Positions 46,996 through 59,304 of a DNA stretch of 64,000 bases are shown one piece after another. Below the pieces are notes generated by a model. The model searched no databases. It saw only the letters and a program-made list of their open reading frames with translations, and was not told the origin of the DNA. This DNA is from Aspidiotus rigidus (taxonomy: Eukaryota > Arthropoda > Insecta > Hemiptera > Diaspididae). Every line of letters begins with the position of its first letter. Position 1 is the first letter of the stretch. The DNA is taken from the NCBI GenBank assembly GCA_035079385.1, contig JAVHKY010000005.1:558001-622000 (forward strand). Direction: 5' to 3'. The position numbers and the translations under genes were made by a program.

Positions 46996-47265
46996 TCAAG
47001 AGTTTGATAAAAGTTCAAAGCAGAGATTGCTATCCCAAATGTCTAAGATAGCTTCACTCGAAGTTCTTGCACAATTCAAGTCTTTATGAGACTCTTGACC
47101 AAGCTGAACGATTGTGAAACCGTCTCCACTAGAAATTCGTCTTGAATTGCGTACAGCTTGAATCACATCAGTGATTCTTTTTCTGTGGCTCGCAATTCTA
47201 TATTTTGTTATTAAAATTTGAACTATACTCAACTTCGATTGTCTCCGTACACCACTAACAGCCGC
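46996..47265 (-). CDS. unknown ORF, possible exon
   Basis: A minus-strand frame of about 87 codons reads KLSIVQILITKYRIASHRKR, ITDVIQAVRNSRRI, GFTIVQLGQESHKD. Composition is more gene-like than its surroundings, and an acceptor-like GGCTGTTAG lies near its start. There is no ATG at a sensible place and no recognised domain, so this is a weak candidate. Confidence 0.2.
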   Translation of the reverse strand, partial: AAVSGVRRQSKLSIVQILITKYRIASHRKRITDVIQAVRNSRRISSGDGFTIVQLGQESHKDLNCARTSSEAILDIWDSNLCFELLSNS

Positions 47266-49034
47266 TCATGAGCCACCCTCCCCTCGACCCATCGAGCTTA
47301 ACCGTGCTCGACCAGATACATCAAATAACTGACGTCAAAGCAACACCCTCCACTTCAATCGACTTACTAATCTTTGTTAGATAAGTAGACGCATCCTCTG
47401 TAGGTAGTTAGTTCTTATGTACCAGGGCTGCTCAAAAATGGAAGGAAAGCCGAAGAGATGAGTTGATACACATCGTGTACGGCAGGATAAATTTTTCCTT
47501 TAGAAAAGCAGACTCAGCTTCCAGTTGTGCGAACATGTATGGTGCTCGGTGAGGTGCGGGCATGAAAGAGTAATCGATGACCCAATGACCATAAGGGAGC
47601 CGAAGTTGAGCTCTTCAAAATAGTATCCTTATCGCGAGATAACGCTCTCGCGCGCGATGGGCGTATATAACTTGTAGATTTCCAAAGGGTGGAAACAGAT
47701 GTCCTGTTAATGAAGCAAGGAATGAGGAATACCAGAGGACCAATGCAATATAGTAACCACTGGAGAACGTCCTCTCGGATCGGTTTATCGAGGGGTACTT
47801 ACCTGTGAACGCCCCATCTGAGCAGAGTCTCCCGAATATTGTCTAGTCAAATTAAATTCCGAAACTCCCAACTTTTTTTCAAGAGTCCGGTAAGAGCGCA
47901 CTCTACCACATGATGATATAGATTTCGAAGTCCTAAATACTAGCTCACATATCATTGGTCTCGTGCAAGCGCAATAAATCATAATAGGTTTTTTGACATA
48001 TATCTACAGATCTAGCGAGTTTATTTTATCGTTGGCGTATTCAAATAATGAATGAACTTGTACTTGAAAAGTGTTGACTCATGAAAATTATTCGAATGTG
48101 GATGCGGTTGTCCTATACAAATTAGAACGCGTGACTATCTTGTCATATTAGGAAAAATTGCATGGAGCCTACTTAGCTATCGTAGAGTGGCGTTATTGTG
48201 AGATTATTGTTATATTATTGACTCCCTGTTACCGCATGTGTTAATGCGATAAACGTTTCAATGCTTCGCACAGAAATTTCAAAATTAATATGGATGAATT
48301 TGACGTGTATTATTTGGAAACAGTAATTTTTAAGAATACGTACTGGTAAGTTCAATAGTTGCAATTATAAAAGAAAGATTGAAATCTTTGAGTATATCAG
48401 CGAATTTATTAATCATACTCGTATTTATAGTTCTATATCGTCATCAAGGTCTTATGCGTCACAAGTTCAAGGCATAACCAGGGTTGTTGGCTGTGTTTGA
48501 AGTTATACGTGTCTAGCTACGACTTGAGCATTAGTTCTCTTTTGCTTGCAGATTACATGACTCAAAATTTTGATTTTCTGCATTAATCGACTCTCCTCGA
48601 GTATTTTTAAAGAAAATTATTACACTTTTTGAAAAGAATGGACTATTTGTCACTTCATTCATTATTGAATCGTTTATTAAAATTTATTTTTCCTTCATAA
48701 ATAAGCTGCTTCTCTGCCTTCCAATTATGGGACATACTTCGATTATAAAAATAGTGGCTTTTCACCGTCCGGTATCTTACACAAAACTTACCTACGTCTC
48801 GTATGAGTAGTATGGAACAAACAGAAATTTTGAACTTTAAGGTATATTGGTCATAAGAACTTGAAGCTTTAGAGAGGTTCTCAAAGATATTATTGAGGTG
48901 GAAACTCCAATCATTATTCATGATTATATTTTCGTAATAAGATTTGATTGGATTCTTTCATATCGATGTTCACTAATTCGACGATTCGAGCTAGTCATGG
49001 AGCGATGACTTTCACTTTTTTACCATCTTTAGCC
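47266..49034. other. no gene; weak tRNA-like sequence
   Basis: The minus strand at about 47845-47924 reads GTGGTAGAGTGCGCTCTTAC, an A-box-like start, but the expected T-loop is displaced by an A-run. It may be an old tRNA-derived SINE head. The rest has no recognised content. Confidence 0.3.
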
Positions 49035-49323
49035 CTAAGGAAACAAACGATATGTATCACGCAGTTCCAAGGTAGAATGAGCGGACCGAGGAGAATTTCT
49101 TTGGACACTTTGTTTATTTGGACTCTCCCGAGAGTCTGAGCTCGGAACATCTCCTACTGACACTCCCTCTTTCGTCAGGGCTGGCATGTTGCTTTCATCT
49201 CGGTAGAGAATGAGCTGAAGTGCTGTGAAAGCGCAAAATTTTGTTTTGATTTTCTTTATTCTTCGTCGGAATCCCTTGAAAAGAACCGATGTATCACGAA
49301 AGTCCTCTTCCAACCTGCAGTGG
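49035..49323 (-). CDS. unknown ORF, possible terminal exon
   Basis: A minus-strand acceptor-like TATGTCCACTGCAG precedes an open frame of about 95 codons: LEEDFRDTSVLFKGFRRRIK, then a polar tail with PSSDSRESPNKQSVQRNS and stop at 49035-49037. Basic then Ser-rich composition, no recognised domain, no partner exon found. Confidence 0.25.
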
Positions 49324-49344
49324 ACATACTTATTGCACAAAATT

Positions 49345-49530
49345 AGATTTTTGACATTTTTAATGTCTTTGCTAAGATTCTACCCTAATTCTGAAATCTG
49401 CGAGTTCACGCACCCCTTCCCTTTTTACCTAGTACACAACATACTCGTATTGGGACTAAAATACTAGTATACCGCATATTGGGGCTAGTATGCTCAGTAT
49501 ATATCACGTATTAGGGCTAGTATAATGAAA
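49345..49530. repeat. composite-repeat scrap with CTAGTATA words
   Basis: GACATTTTTAATGTCTTTGC, then ACCCTAATTCTGAAATCTGC resembles 9555-9610 on the same strand. GGGGCTAGTATGCTCAG and similar words follow, as in 10276-11020. The same two modules in the same order at two places argue for one ancestral repeat. Confidence 0.5.
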
Positions 49531-49541
49531 GCTTACGATAT

Positions 49542-49544
<3 letters not shown>

Positions 49545-49621
<77 letters not shown>
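49545..49621. repeat. (GA)38 microsatellite
   Basis: About 77 bases of uninterrupted AG/GA. Confidence 0.97.
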
Positions 49622-49625
<4 letters not shown>

Positions 49626-51364
49626 GATCAATCCAAAAACGAAGGCGAACGACTAGAGTGACGTATAAAGAAATGAAAAAATTATCTTTCTTTAATTGGC
49701 TGCTCCAGAAAATCTTTTCTTCTTTTCTGAAAATTTCTATTGAAATTTTTCTATTTTCAAAGAGAATAAAAATAATAATAATTCCTTTTACATGCTGGGG
49801 ACTTGGTACGAGTCTGGTATTCCCCTCTTATTCGACTCTAATGATTTTAAACGTATGAGTTATTTCTTCCTCTTTCTCATAAATCCCTCTCATCAAGCAA
49901 AATGGATTTAAGGTATTTGAAAACGGAGGGTGCCATAAAACACGCGTCGTATCTTACTCAATCAATATTCGGTTGTAGGACTATCAATCGAAAAATGTGA
50001 TTTTTTTTTCAATCACTTTGTGTGTTTGTCGTTCTCAGATATCAATGTACGCATACAGTGTATAACTATAACAGTTTTCTCAAAAAAACGGTTTTTCTTC
50101 TGTCTCAGAAAACGGATCGACGAAATATAAATCGTACGTTTCATGAAGGATCAATGACCGCGAAAATTTCATTCTCACGCATTATTGGGAACACGGGGAT
50201 TACGAAATTTTAGGACCGGAATTTTCATTTAAAATACCGGTACATTTCTGAAGCGCTCCGAAAATACTTGAATCAAATTGTAAAGTTTTTATTGCAACTG
50301 CGCTACTCAGAATATATGTTCATTGTCTTGAAATCAGTCATTAAGAGTTTGATTTATATCAGTAATTCGCCACTCATTCTCACGCATATATGCGCTTGGT
50401 TGATATCGTTCTCGTACGTCAAAGAACGTAACTTAAGACGTTTGATGAGCCTTTCCACAAACATGATATTATTTGTACCTAAATGAAAGGGTGCGAAATA
50501 ATTCTGTTCTTTAAACTAAAAAATAATTATGATTACAACATTGGCTTAACAAAGTTATGGGGTAGACAGGAGTGTTGTGATCCCTTTGGTTCAATGAAGA
50601 AACCCCCCTCTTGATTTCTTGTAACTAAAAAAATGCCCCCCTCCCCTAAAACGACAAATACGAAGAATCGTCTTCATTAAAATGGCTTCACTATACCCCT
50701 CGTAGAAAATTTTAACTCTCAATACCAATCATATTTTATTTTCTCCAGAATGAAAACTCTTCATTATCACTTCACTGCTATAATGACGAGGTTGATGTGT
50801 AAAATTATTTTTGTACACTTCAGTTAAGTGTCTTTTGTATTATTCAAGTTTTTTCCACATTCTCCGCTATTCAATTTTTTCTCAGGAGCAGTTATAAATT
50901 TCTCATTTATTCTTAGTATTTTTCTAAAATTTGAGAAATTTTCACCATCAATTCTCCACTCCAACAAATTCGAAATCCCCGGAAATTGTGTATGAATTTA
51001 TCAATATTAATCTCAGACACGTCAATAAAAACGTCACAATACCGGAAAGTTTGTACACGTTAAATCTCTGGGTTTTGAAATTCAGTGTATGTGTGCACGT
51101 GAGCGGGGAAGGGAAGTTTTGCACGTTTTTCTTGGGTTCCACATATCTAATCAAAGAAGTAGCCTAGTTTGTGGATTTAGCTTCGCGTGTCACAAACGCT
51201 TTGGATCTGAATGAAGTATTCAACTTGGTTGCTATCCAAATCATCCCTCGAATTTCATGTGGTTGGAGACGAAGATGAACGAGGATTTTCACTCGTAATT
51301 TTTTGAACTTACCTGAAGGATTTGAAACAGGTTCCCCTTGTATTCAAGGAAGACATTATTTCAT
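49622..51364. other. AT-rich DNA, no gene seen
   Basis: No recognised content. A possible scrap of the CAGGTTCCC module lies near 51327-51340. Confidence 0.35.
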
Positions 51365-51370
51365 TCCTGA

Positions 51371-52193
51371 TTTTTTTTTTTACGAGCTATGCAACTGCTT
51401 AAAACAGATTATCAGCTCGCATTGATTTAGTGGCAGTACATACTCAATTATTACATGCATAATTTACAATTAAAGCAGTTGAAAGAAATAGGTAGAACGT
51501 AGGTAGTTGAGGGAGTTGTAGATGGTTTCGGAGTGGTTGCCTTGTGAGGAGGTTATAGATGAGGAAACGTTGTAGGCAGGCAGAACGATGGTTTTGGAGG
51601 ATAGGACATGAGAAGAGATGTTGAACTGTATAAGATTATCTGAATGGCAGTAGTTACATGACGGAGGAGCGTGAAGACCGAGGAAAAGGTGAGAGTGGGT
51701 GAGCCGAGTGTAGCCAATTTCAACACGGGAGATGATAACTTCCTCGTAGCGAGAGTTTCTGTTTGAAAAGGACCAAGGGATAGGAAGGCTTTTGATTGAT
51801 TTTAATTTGTTGTGATGCTGTTCTTTTCAATGGCTATGCTAAGAAATTAAGATTTTGGAACGGTCTAGTAGTTTTTCTGGGTCGGTAATTTTCTGTAAGA
51901 GAGTGGTGTTTTTGGCCGCGGGGTCAACGTTTTCATGTTGAGGATGACCAATGTGACCTGGAATCGAGATGAAGGTGACTGATAATTTGATGGAGGTTAG
52001 TGCATGGAGAATGACGTGAATACGTTTGATGATGGGGTTACTCGAATATACGAGGGAGGAAAGTGAGAGCCAGATAGTAGGATATAGTTGAGTCCGGGAG
52101 GACGCTGAGTAGGATTTGAAAGACAGGAGCGAATAGCTTGACTCGGCAGAAAAAACGGAGCCTGGATTCTTTAGGAAATAGGCCGTGATTTTG
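51371..52193 (-). mobile_element. 5'-truncated LINE: RNase H and C-terminal ORF2
   Basis: The minus strand encodes the end of a non-LTR retrotransposon ORF2. DKITAYFLKNPGSVFSAES continues to FISIPGHIGHPQHENVDPAA near 51950-52000. IPGHxG...ENxDxxA is the C-terminal RNase H signature found in I/R1/Jockey-type LINEs. That frame stops at 51839-51841. After a shift comes SRVEIGYTRLTHSHLFLG, APPSCNYC and, in another frame, CPILQNHRSACLQRFL, the usual post-RNase H Cys/His region. The 3' end is an A11 tail (T-run at 51371-51381). TCCTGATTT borders both ends (51365-51373 and 52194-52202), a convincing target duplication. Frameshifts make it inactive. Confidence 0.88.
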
Positions 52194-52202
52194 TCCTGAT
52201 TT

Positions 52203-55200
52203 GTTAGATAAACAATTTTTCAGTTAGAAAGCTGTTCTGTGGCTTTTTTATGCTGAAAAACGGTTGGTCATCCGCCATTTACCCTCCTTCCGATCCATTT
52301 TCAGATTTGAATAAATTCGACTGCGGAGCTAAATAAATACTCGACGTTTGAGTCAAGTATGATGGGAAAATTCCGACTGTAAGACTGTACGTACATTCAC
52401 CACATAACCTAATTACAGAAATGATGAATTTTATACGAATGGAGTAATAAAGACATTTTTGAAATTTCCTTGAGATTTTGGATGCGTGGTTGATAATGTC
52501 TAAGCCTTCTCTTGTAATATGACGATATCGACAGCGAATTTGAATTTGAATCGCTCGTCATTATAATTATTGAAAGGGCTAAATGATGACTGATTTTCTG
52601 AGATGCAGCAGTCGATACGACTCGTGAACCATGACTAAGTGCTCTTTTACTTTTTCCGATTGCGAAATTTATGAACAAGACATCGAAACTAAATCGTTCA
52701 TCTATTTAGTTGTTGTATCGTGCAACTGATGCATAAACGTCATCATGTACTTTTGTACTTTTCTAACGAGAAAAAAATAATAATACATATGTATGTATGA
52801 AATGAAAGCATTTTCTTTTTGACTGCGCGTATTCGAATTACGATGAATGAAAAAATGTGTAGGAATAATCTCAAATCCATCTATACGAGTCGTGTGTACA
52901 CCATCCTATTTTTGAGAATTGATTACAAAAACCGTAGTCACATCTGGTTTTGTCTGCCGCGTTATTTCACTCTATAATAAGCTCTTGGCAGTGCACATGA
53001 GACCCATCCGAACTATGGTCTTAAACGATATTAGCGCCGCGAAATGCTGTACCCTTTTTCGATTTTATAATTACACTTTGAAATACGGATACCGCGCTCC
53101 CTCATGATGTTTTTATATTTTCGTACAGAACGATGTACAAACCCTTTTTCCGTTTTCCGTTTTAATTTTAATTCCTGGAGAAACCTAAGCCACGGCCTGG
53201 CACCTGATGTGTATTTTACTCCACGGTTCAATTATTTGTGCAGTCTCTAAACAGACGGCATCGTTTTTAGCACTAGTTTGTGAAAGTAACCGCGGAGAGA
53301 TATGAGTAAAAGTAATGCTCCAAGTTCGCGGTGAAAATTATTTCAAGGGCCCGAGTTCTAAGGACGACCAAAATATTTTGTATCGTTTTAAATATTTTTA
53401 GCATCAGGTATGTCGATCTAAAATTCAACCAAAAATATCAAATCCGCTCATTTCTGAATTGGATTTTGGACGACTATATTATAGGTATAGAACCCGAAAA
53501 TTACGAAAAGAAAGAATTCAACTTAATAGAGACTTTTGAATCAAAATGAATTCTGAGAAATGATTTGATTTTAGAAGTATTAATCTTATTTCTGATTGTT
53601 AAAATTACTTTTTATTTATTTTACTTCTTAAAATTTATTTTGTGATTTCTTCTTCTTTAAAGTTTTTATCAAACAGCCACTACGATCAATTAAGAGTTAA
53701 CCTAGTAATGATTTTTGTATGCAAGGATGTACGCACAATTTTTGCCATACTTCGAAATTACCTTGTATTCAACTTTTTCTTTTTAAAAAAGAGTAATTCA
53801 CGAAAAAAAAACTTTTTGTCGTCGACTTTGTAAAATTATTATCATTTTTTCTTTCTTATGAGTTAGCGAAATGTTAACTTTTTGATCTAGAATAGGTAAA
53901 GGAATGATTTTTGATAATTTTACAAAGGAAAAAAAAAGAGGACATTCTAGGTTTTTGGGAATCCTCGCCTCTTTGATGACAACGGACAGAATGCTACCAG
54001 TCTGAAATATTTCTGTGAGAATGTTCGTTAGAACTTCGCCATCCATAAGTTCTGTAAGAATTTTGTTAGGTCCTGTAAGAATTCTATCACTTCCTGTAGC
54101 CTCTGGTAACATTTTGTATTAGAATACTGTCCGAATATTTATGAGAATTTCGTCATTCAAATTGTGACAGAGACATTGATAAAATGTTGCCATTGTGATA
54201 TTTCGTCAAGAGATATGGCAGAAAGTTACTATCTCCAAGAATTTCGCAATGGGTTTATAGCTTAAAATTCTTCTTCATCTTTTTTCTGCTTAGCTTTTTG
54301 CCCACTTACTTCAAGCCTGAGTATAATTTTGTGTGATGTCTCTCTTTTCTAAAACGTTCATAGTCTCTTCTGAAATAATTGTCACTATCGCATTCAACAG
54401 AAGTTGGAAGATTTTAATTTAACACCTATATTATCATTCTCAAATTTCACATCGGATTTACTTCAGGAATATTGCTTAAGAAGTAGAAAATATCTCCTCC
54501 TAGATTTTTGAAGTGAACGTTTTAGAATTTTAAAATACGGTTATTTCTTTTCCAAATCAAAATTCTTTTCACTTTTTTACTCAAAATTAATCAACACTTC
54601 TCGAAGTTAGGCATACATTTGTGGGTCTTCAGGAAAAACTAGGAAGACTCTTTGCACATTTTCTTATTTCAAGTAATGTTTACCCTCATATGTTTTGTAC
54701 TTTCAAATTTAGTTAAACAATTGTTTTTAAATAATTTTGCATACCTAAATTCAGATTTTTTATTCTGAAAAATTACTTCAGGATTTTAAAAAAATATGAT
54801 ATGATATTAGTCTTCCATTTAAAGTGCAAAAATTGTCATCTACATTTTTAAAAAATTGTTCGGTAATAAATATTTAATTTATGTAACAAAATTGCCTTCA
54901 GCCTTTGTTTTATTGGTTGGCGTCCTCTTCTAATCCATTAAGTCAGGTATATAATTTCATTAACTTATTTTACTCCAATTGTATTTGCATAGGCGGTAAC
55001 TTACAATTCACCCCAGGGATACCTAGTACCCATACAAAATAATGAACAAACAAAAAGATAATACCTTTTTTTTTTTGCAATAAATACGTCTGTATCAGAA
55101 AAGGTGGATTTTTGGGGGAATTTCTTAAGCATTGCAACCCTTGGAAAATTTTGGTGGATGCTCCTATTAGTTGCCACCCATGTGTATTTGCGTTGTAACC

Positions 55201-56929
55201 TTGCAACGTTGATGTTGTAATTCTGCTATCATAACTTCTACAGATTTCTGACACAATTCTGAACAGAAAGCGACGTATTAATATTCTTTTTTGAACTTAC
55301 GACTGCATTCTGTCATCATTCTGCTGTAATTCTGACTCAATAATGATATAGCAAAATGTTTCAGATTTTGAGAATTATTTCAGAATAACAGAAGACTACT
55401 GCGAGTTGTTTTAAATTCTGCCGGATTTTAAAACAACTCTGCCAAAATGACGTTGGAGGTCTGATATGATTCTGTCATTTTTGAAGTAGCAGAGAATAAA
55501 ATGAGTCTCATTCTGTAAGATTCCAAAAATTATTCCTTTTTACCAGTACTTAAAAAATGCTGCGAAGACAATAAGCGCAAAAGTAAATGGTAACGTCGCC
55601 GCAGAAAGCTGTGGGCTTGACTCATTGTGAATTAAAATCGCAAAAATATGTTCTTGTGAAGAAACACAAACTTGTTTCCGCTTTCAGAAAAGAAAAAAAT
55701 TCTTAGAACAGAACAATTATAGAAAAAATATGAAAAAGAAGACTCTGAAAATAAAGTACCTAACGAACGATCTGGACAATTAAAAAAAGTGCGTAGGCTA
55801 ATTATTGATGAGCCTTTTTCTTCAGGCTATGGGTCATCAGAAACGAGAGTCTCTACAATTTAATTTTCGAAACAATCCTCTGAAAATGTTGATTGTTTGA
55901 AAAAGAAAAGCATTATAGGGACGTATTCCTTGGCAAATATAATTTATTTCCGAATTTTGAATGTCTCGTAAGAAAAAAAAAAGTTCTCATATTCAGGCGT
56001 TCGTGAAGACGATACGTATGTACCGGATTGTTGACAGACAGACAAATTAACTGCAACGGAAAAGTAAGTTTTAGCAGACGACTTGATATATTTTAGATCT
56101 CGTTAAAATCAGCTTGAGTCGTGACGTTGTTCACCCTTTAATTTTGAAAGGATTTTACATGGAGTGGCGAAACTATAATTAGATGCCATACATATTTTTT
56201 CTTTTTAAAACAGCACGTGTTCAACATTTTACCATTTCGGTTCTGATTTTCCTTTTTGGGCAGAATGACATCGTTTAGACGTAAAGACGTATTTCATGGT
56301 GGCCAGCACGGTATCGTGACAAAATTCAACTTATTTTTTAATTTCCTACATCTGTTTGATTCTTATCTGAATACATATACCGCGAAACAAAGTATTTTTC
56401 AAAATACTTTTAAACTATTAATAAACTTCTTGGTTTGCGTCTAGGTGTTGGGGACAAACGCGTCGCAATTGCCAACTATTTATGAAGTACCATATTCTCA
56501 CTTATGACTTTTGTGTAACGCTACGTAAGAGACAGACGGCAGTACGTAATTACGACAAAATTATGATAGATAATTAAATTTTTCTCAGATACCTACCTGA
56601 GGCTCGTTTCTTTGTCATCAATTTACAGAAAACGTAATATTCTCCTGATGATGAAAGAGAAAGAGATTGAAGTGAAACTTGACTAGTCTATACTTTTATA
56701 TTTTGAACAAACGATCTGATGTGGTGAACGATAAAAATAAAGTTTCCGATGACATACTGAAAAAATCGCCTTCGTATTCTTGAAGATCAATCTATCGTCA
56801 GTATACTTCGACAAACATAATTTGGAAAAAAGTTAAAAATTTTGAGATCCAATTTACTTGTTCAAAAATTTCGTAACGAAAAAATAGTTTTTTATATTTT
56901 CTTGTGAAATAGTCTATAGTACAGTATAT
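52203..56929. other. AT-rich DNA, no gene seen
   Basis: About 4.7 kb with no recognised gene or clear transposon. The stretch 52310-52395 (GACTGCGGAGCTAAATAAAT, GATGGGAAAATTCCGACTG) may be one decayed minisatellite unit. ORFs here are short and AT-driven. Confidence 0.35.
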
Positions 56930-57020
56930 CACAGTATACTGGGCTATACTACGCGTATAGGCCTACATATCGACATGTTTCATGAGCCATGGAAGCTAAG
57001 ATAGCACAACGCATAATATA

Positions 57021-57230
57021 CTAGATTTACACTAGATTAAGATTGTGGTTGAACGAACGGAACGAGTGAGCTCCGGGAGCTAAGTACGAGTAGCTTCAAG
57101 TACAGTACACTAGACTTACACTAGATCAAGATTGGAGGCGAACGATCCGAGCGAGTGAGCCCCAGGAGCTAAACTAGCTTAACGTACAGTATCCTAGAAT
57201 TAACTCTGCAAACGAGCGGAGCGAATTCAA
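57021..57230. repeat. 89-bp tandem repeat, 2.3 units
   Basis: CTAGATTTACACTAGATTAA at 57021 recurs as CTAGACTTACACTAGATCAA at 57110 (89-bp period), followed in each by GAACGAxCGGAACGAGTGAG-like words and CAGGAGCTAA. A third partial copy is at 57193. It is related to 10875-11005. Confidence 0.75.
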
Positions 57231-57344
57231 AAATAAGCGGTAAAGACGAACATAAATTATGATAGACATGAAACATGATCCTTATTTATTTGGCCCTGCC
57301 AAAAAATTTCCTTATTCTCCAAAAATAGGAACGAGGTATGCAAA

Positions 57345-57395
57345 AAGTCTCTCTCTTATCATATATAGCGTGGAGGTCGAAATTTATCTGATTTA
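57345..57395. repeat. single minisatellite unit
   Basis: AAGTCTCTCTCTTATCATAT, ATAGCGTGGAGGTCGAAATT matches one 45-bp unit, lying about 115 bp after the 89-bp repeat, the same neighbourhood relation as at 9717-11020. Confidence 0.65.
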
Positions 57396-57469
57396 TTTAT
57401 TTTTTTTTTGGCTTGTGAAAATTTTTTTTGGGGGGCGAAGTGGATAAGAGATGTATATTCTGCGCCATA

Positions 57470-58160
57470 CGCGTCAACACCATTTTGATACTTTCTCAAA
57501 CTATCAAGAAAATCTTAAGAATCTTCTAGTTTTCAATACTAAATATTTAGCTATTTTTCTCTATTTTACTCTCTTTTTCTTCTCCACTGGTTTAAAACTT
57601 TTGTATCAAATTTCCATCGTTTTTCTCTTTTTTAAACCCTAAAAAAATGATCGCGACTGAACTTTGTAAGCTCACAAAAATCTACTCAAGATCTCTAATT
57701 TTCAAAACCCTCTCCACTTGTATATTTGTTTTGTATCATTGAGGTTTTTTAAATGCGCCAGCACAATTTTGGCTATGAACAAAAAAAAAAGTCTTCGTAT
57801 GTTCCACGCCATTGAGGTTTTTTATATGCACCGATACCATTTTAATACTTTCCAGAAAATCCTAAAAATCCTAAGAATCCTATAGTTTTCAATACTGAAT
57901 ACTTAGCCATTTTTAAAGCAAATGCGTGTCATTTTACTCTGGTTTGCTCTGTTTTTCTTCTCCCTGGTTCAAAAATTTTTCAACTTTTGTATCGAATTTC
58001 TGTCATTTTTCTCTTTTTTCAATCCTAAAAAAAAAAAAAAAAAAGTCATCCCAACTAAACTTTGTAAGCTCACAAAAATCTACTCATGATCTCTACTTTC
58101 CAAAAGTCTCTCCACTTGTATAATATTTGTTTTGCACCATTGAGATTTTTTCAATGCTTT
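57470..58160. repeat. tandem duplication, 357-bp unit
   Basis: TTTGATACTTTCTCAAACTA at 57484 and TTTAATACTTTCCAGAAAAT at 57841 begin two diverged copies that stay parallel through TTGTAAGCTCACAAAAATCT (near 57663 and 58063) and TCTCCACTTGTAT. It lies next to very AT-rich coding-like DNA and may be the subterminal repeat of a large element. Confidence 0.7.
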
Positions 58161-58219
58161 TGATGGGTTTTCTATATATTATATTGTTTTCAAAATTCTT
58201 ATAATATTTTTTGATTTCA

Positions 58220-59073
58220 AGTGGGTAGAAAATCTAGAACCAAATCAAGTCTTCAGAAAGATGAAAATCAAACATATAAAAATGATGAACAATTCTACCA
58301 AAAATTAATAATAGTACGAGATAAATTTATATTATTTTATAATGAAGAAATTGAGAAAAATATACCAGAAGATGAGCATGTAATTATGTATTCAAGAATT
58401 ACATAAAGAATGGACAAATTTAAATCAATGTTATAATATTCATGAATTATTTAAATTGAAAATTTACCATACCCAATTAAATTATCGACTAACAGATATA
58501 AGTAATAAAAAACATTATGGATTATATTAGATCTTGTATGCAATTAAGAGTTGAAAATATGTATAAAATTATTTAACATATTCAATGACTTCAGTTGAAC
58601 AGAGATTTTCACTTCAAATTAAATTTAAAGTGTTTTGCTTAGAAATAATTTCTAGTGAAAAGTTTGATCTTTCAATATTTTTATTGTCTTTAATCATGCG
58701 GTAGGATTTTAATCCTAAGTCATATAATCAGACATTTATATTTATATAAGAAAAGATAAAAACAGCTCATTAAAAAGCTTTTCTTATATAAATGAAGATT
58801 CTTTAGTTGATGAAGATGAATTTGATTTTCAAAATATAATACCATATTTTAAAGATCCTGTTTGTAGGACAAGATCAAATTCTGAAAGATCCACTTTCTG
58901 ATAAAATTCAACATTTACCTGAATCTAAAAGAATAAAATATACTAAATTCATGTTGAATATTATTGCTCATTTGAGTGCTTCATCCAGAATGGTTGAAAA
59001 AGAAATAAAAAATTTAGATATTCTTCATAATGATTTTGAATCTGATGTTGAAATAAATTATGTATGTAATTAA
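58220..59073 (+). pseudogene. AT-rich decayed coding sequence, unknown
   Basis: Coding-like frames follow one another with shifts: GRKSRTKSSLQKDENQTYKN and KLIIVRDKFILFYNEEIEKN to a stop at 58404, then ELHKEWTNLNQCYNIHELFK, MTSVEQRFSLQIKFKVF, and near the end KYTKFMLNIIAHLSASSRMV, DILHNDFESDVEINYV. Lysine-, asparagine- and isoleucine-rich codons set it apart from the flanks. It lies opposite and next to the Polinton polymerase fragment, so it may be another gene of the same element, but I recognise no domain. Confidence 0.4.
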
Positions 59074-59083
59074 TATTAATTAT

Positions 59084-59263
59084 TCATCCCTCATCAGCTT
59101 TAGCTTCTGAGTCAGAATTATTAGAAAGGTTATCTGGTTCATCCACATCAAATTCATCTCCAGATTCATATCCATGATCACGTATATAATAATGTAGCGT
59201 AGCTTCAAAATTTCTCCTAGCTAGTCTACTAATTTCATCATATACAACCACCAACTTGAACAT
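59084..59263 (-). CDS. 59-residue acidic ORF, unknown
   Basis: A minus-strand ORF from ATG at 59261-59263 to stop at 59084-59086. It reads MFKLVVVYDEISRLARRNFE, HYYIRDHGYESGDEF, then an acidic Asp/Glu/Ser tail. It follows the polymerase fragment on the same strand by about 40 bp and shares its AT-rich codon use, suggesting a small gene or gene piece of the same element. Confidence 0.35.
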   Translation of the reverse strand: MFKLVVVYDEISRLARRNFEATLHYYIRDHGYESGDEFDVDEPDNLSNNSDSEAKADEG

Positions 59264-59304
59264 TTTCCATCTTTAATCACAGGTACCTATTATACGTTTT
59301 ATAT

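Noticed and set aside
47455..47720. Possible mariner transposase remnant
   Set aside because: A few residues looked suggestive in one frame, but no DD(E/D) or helix-turn-helix pattern could be followed.
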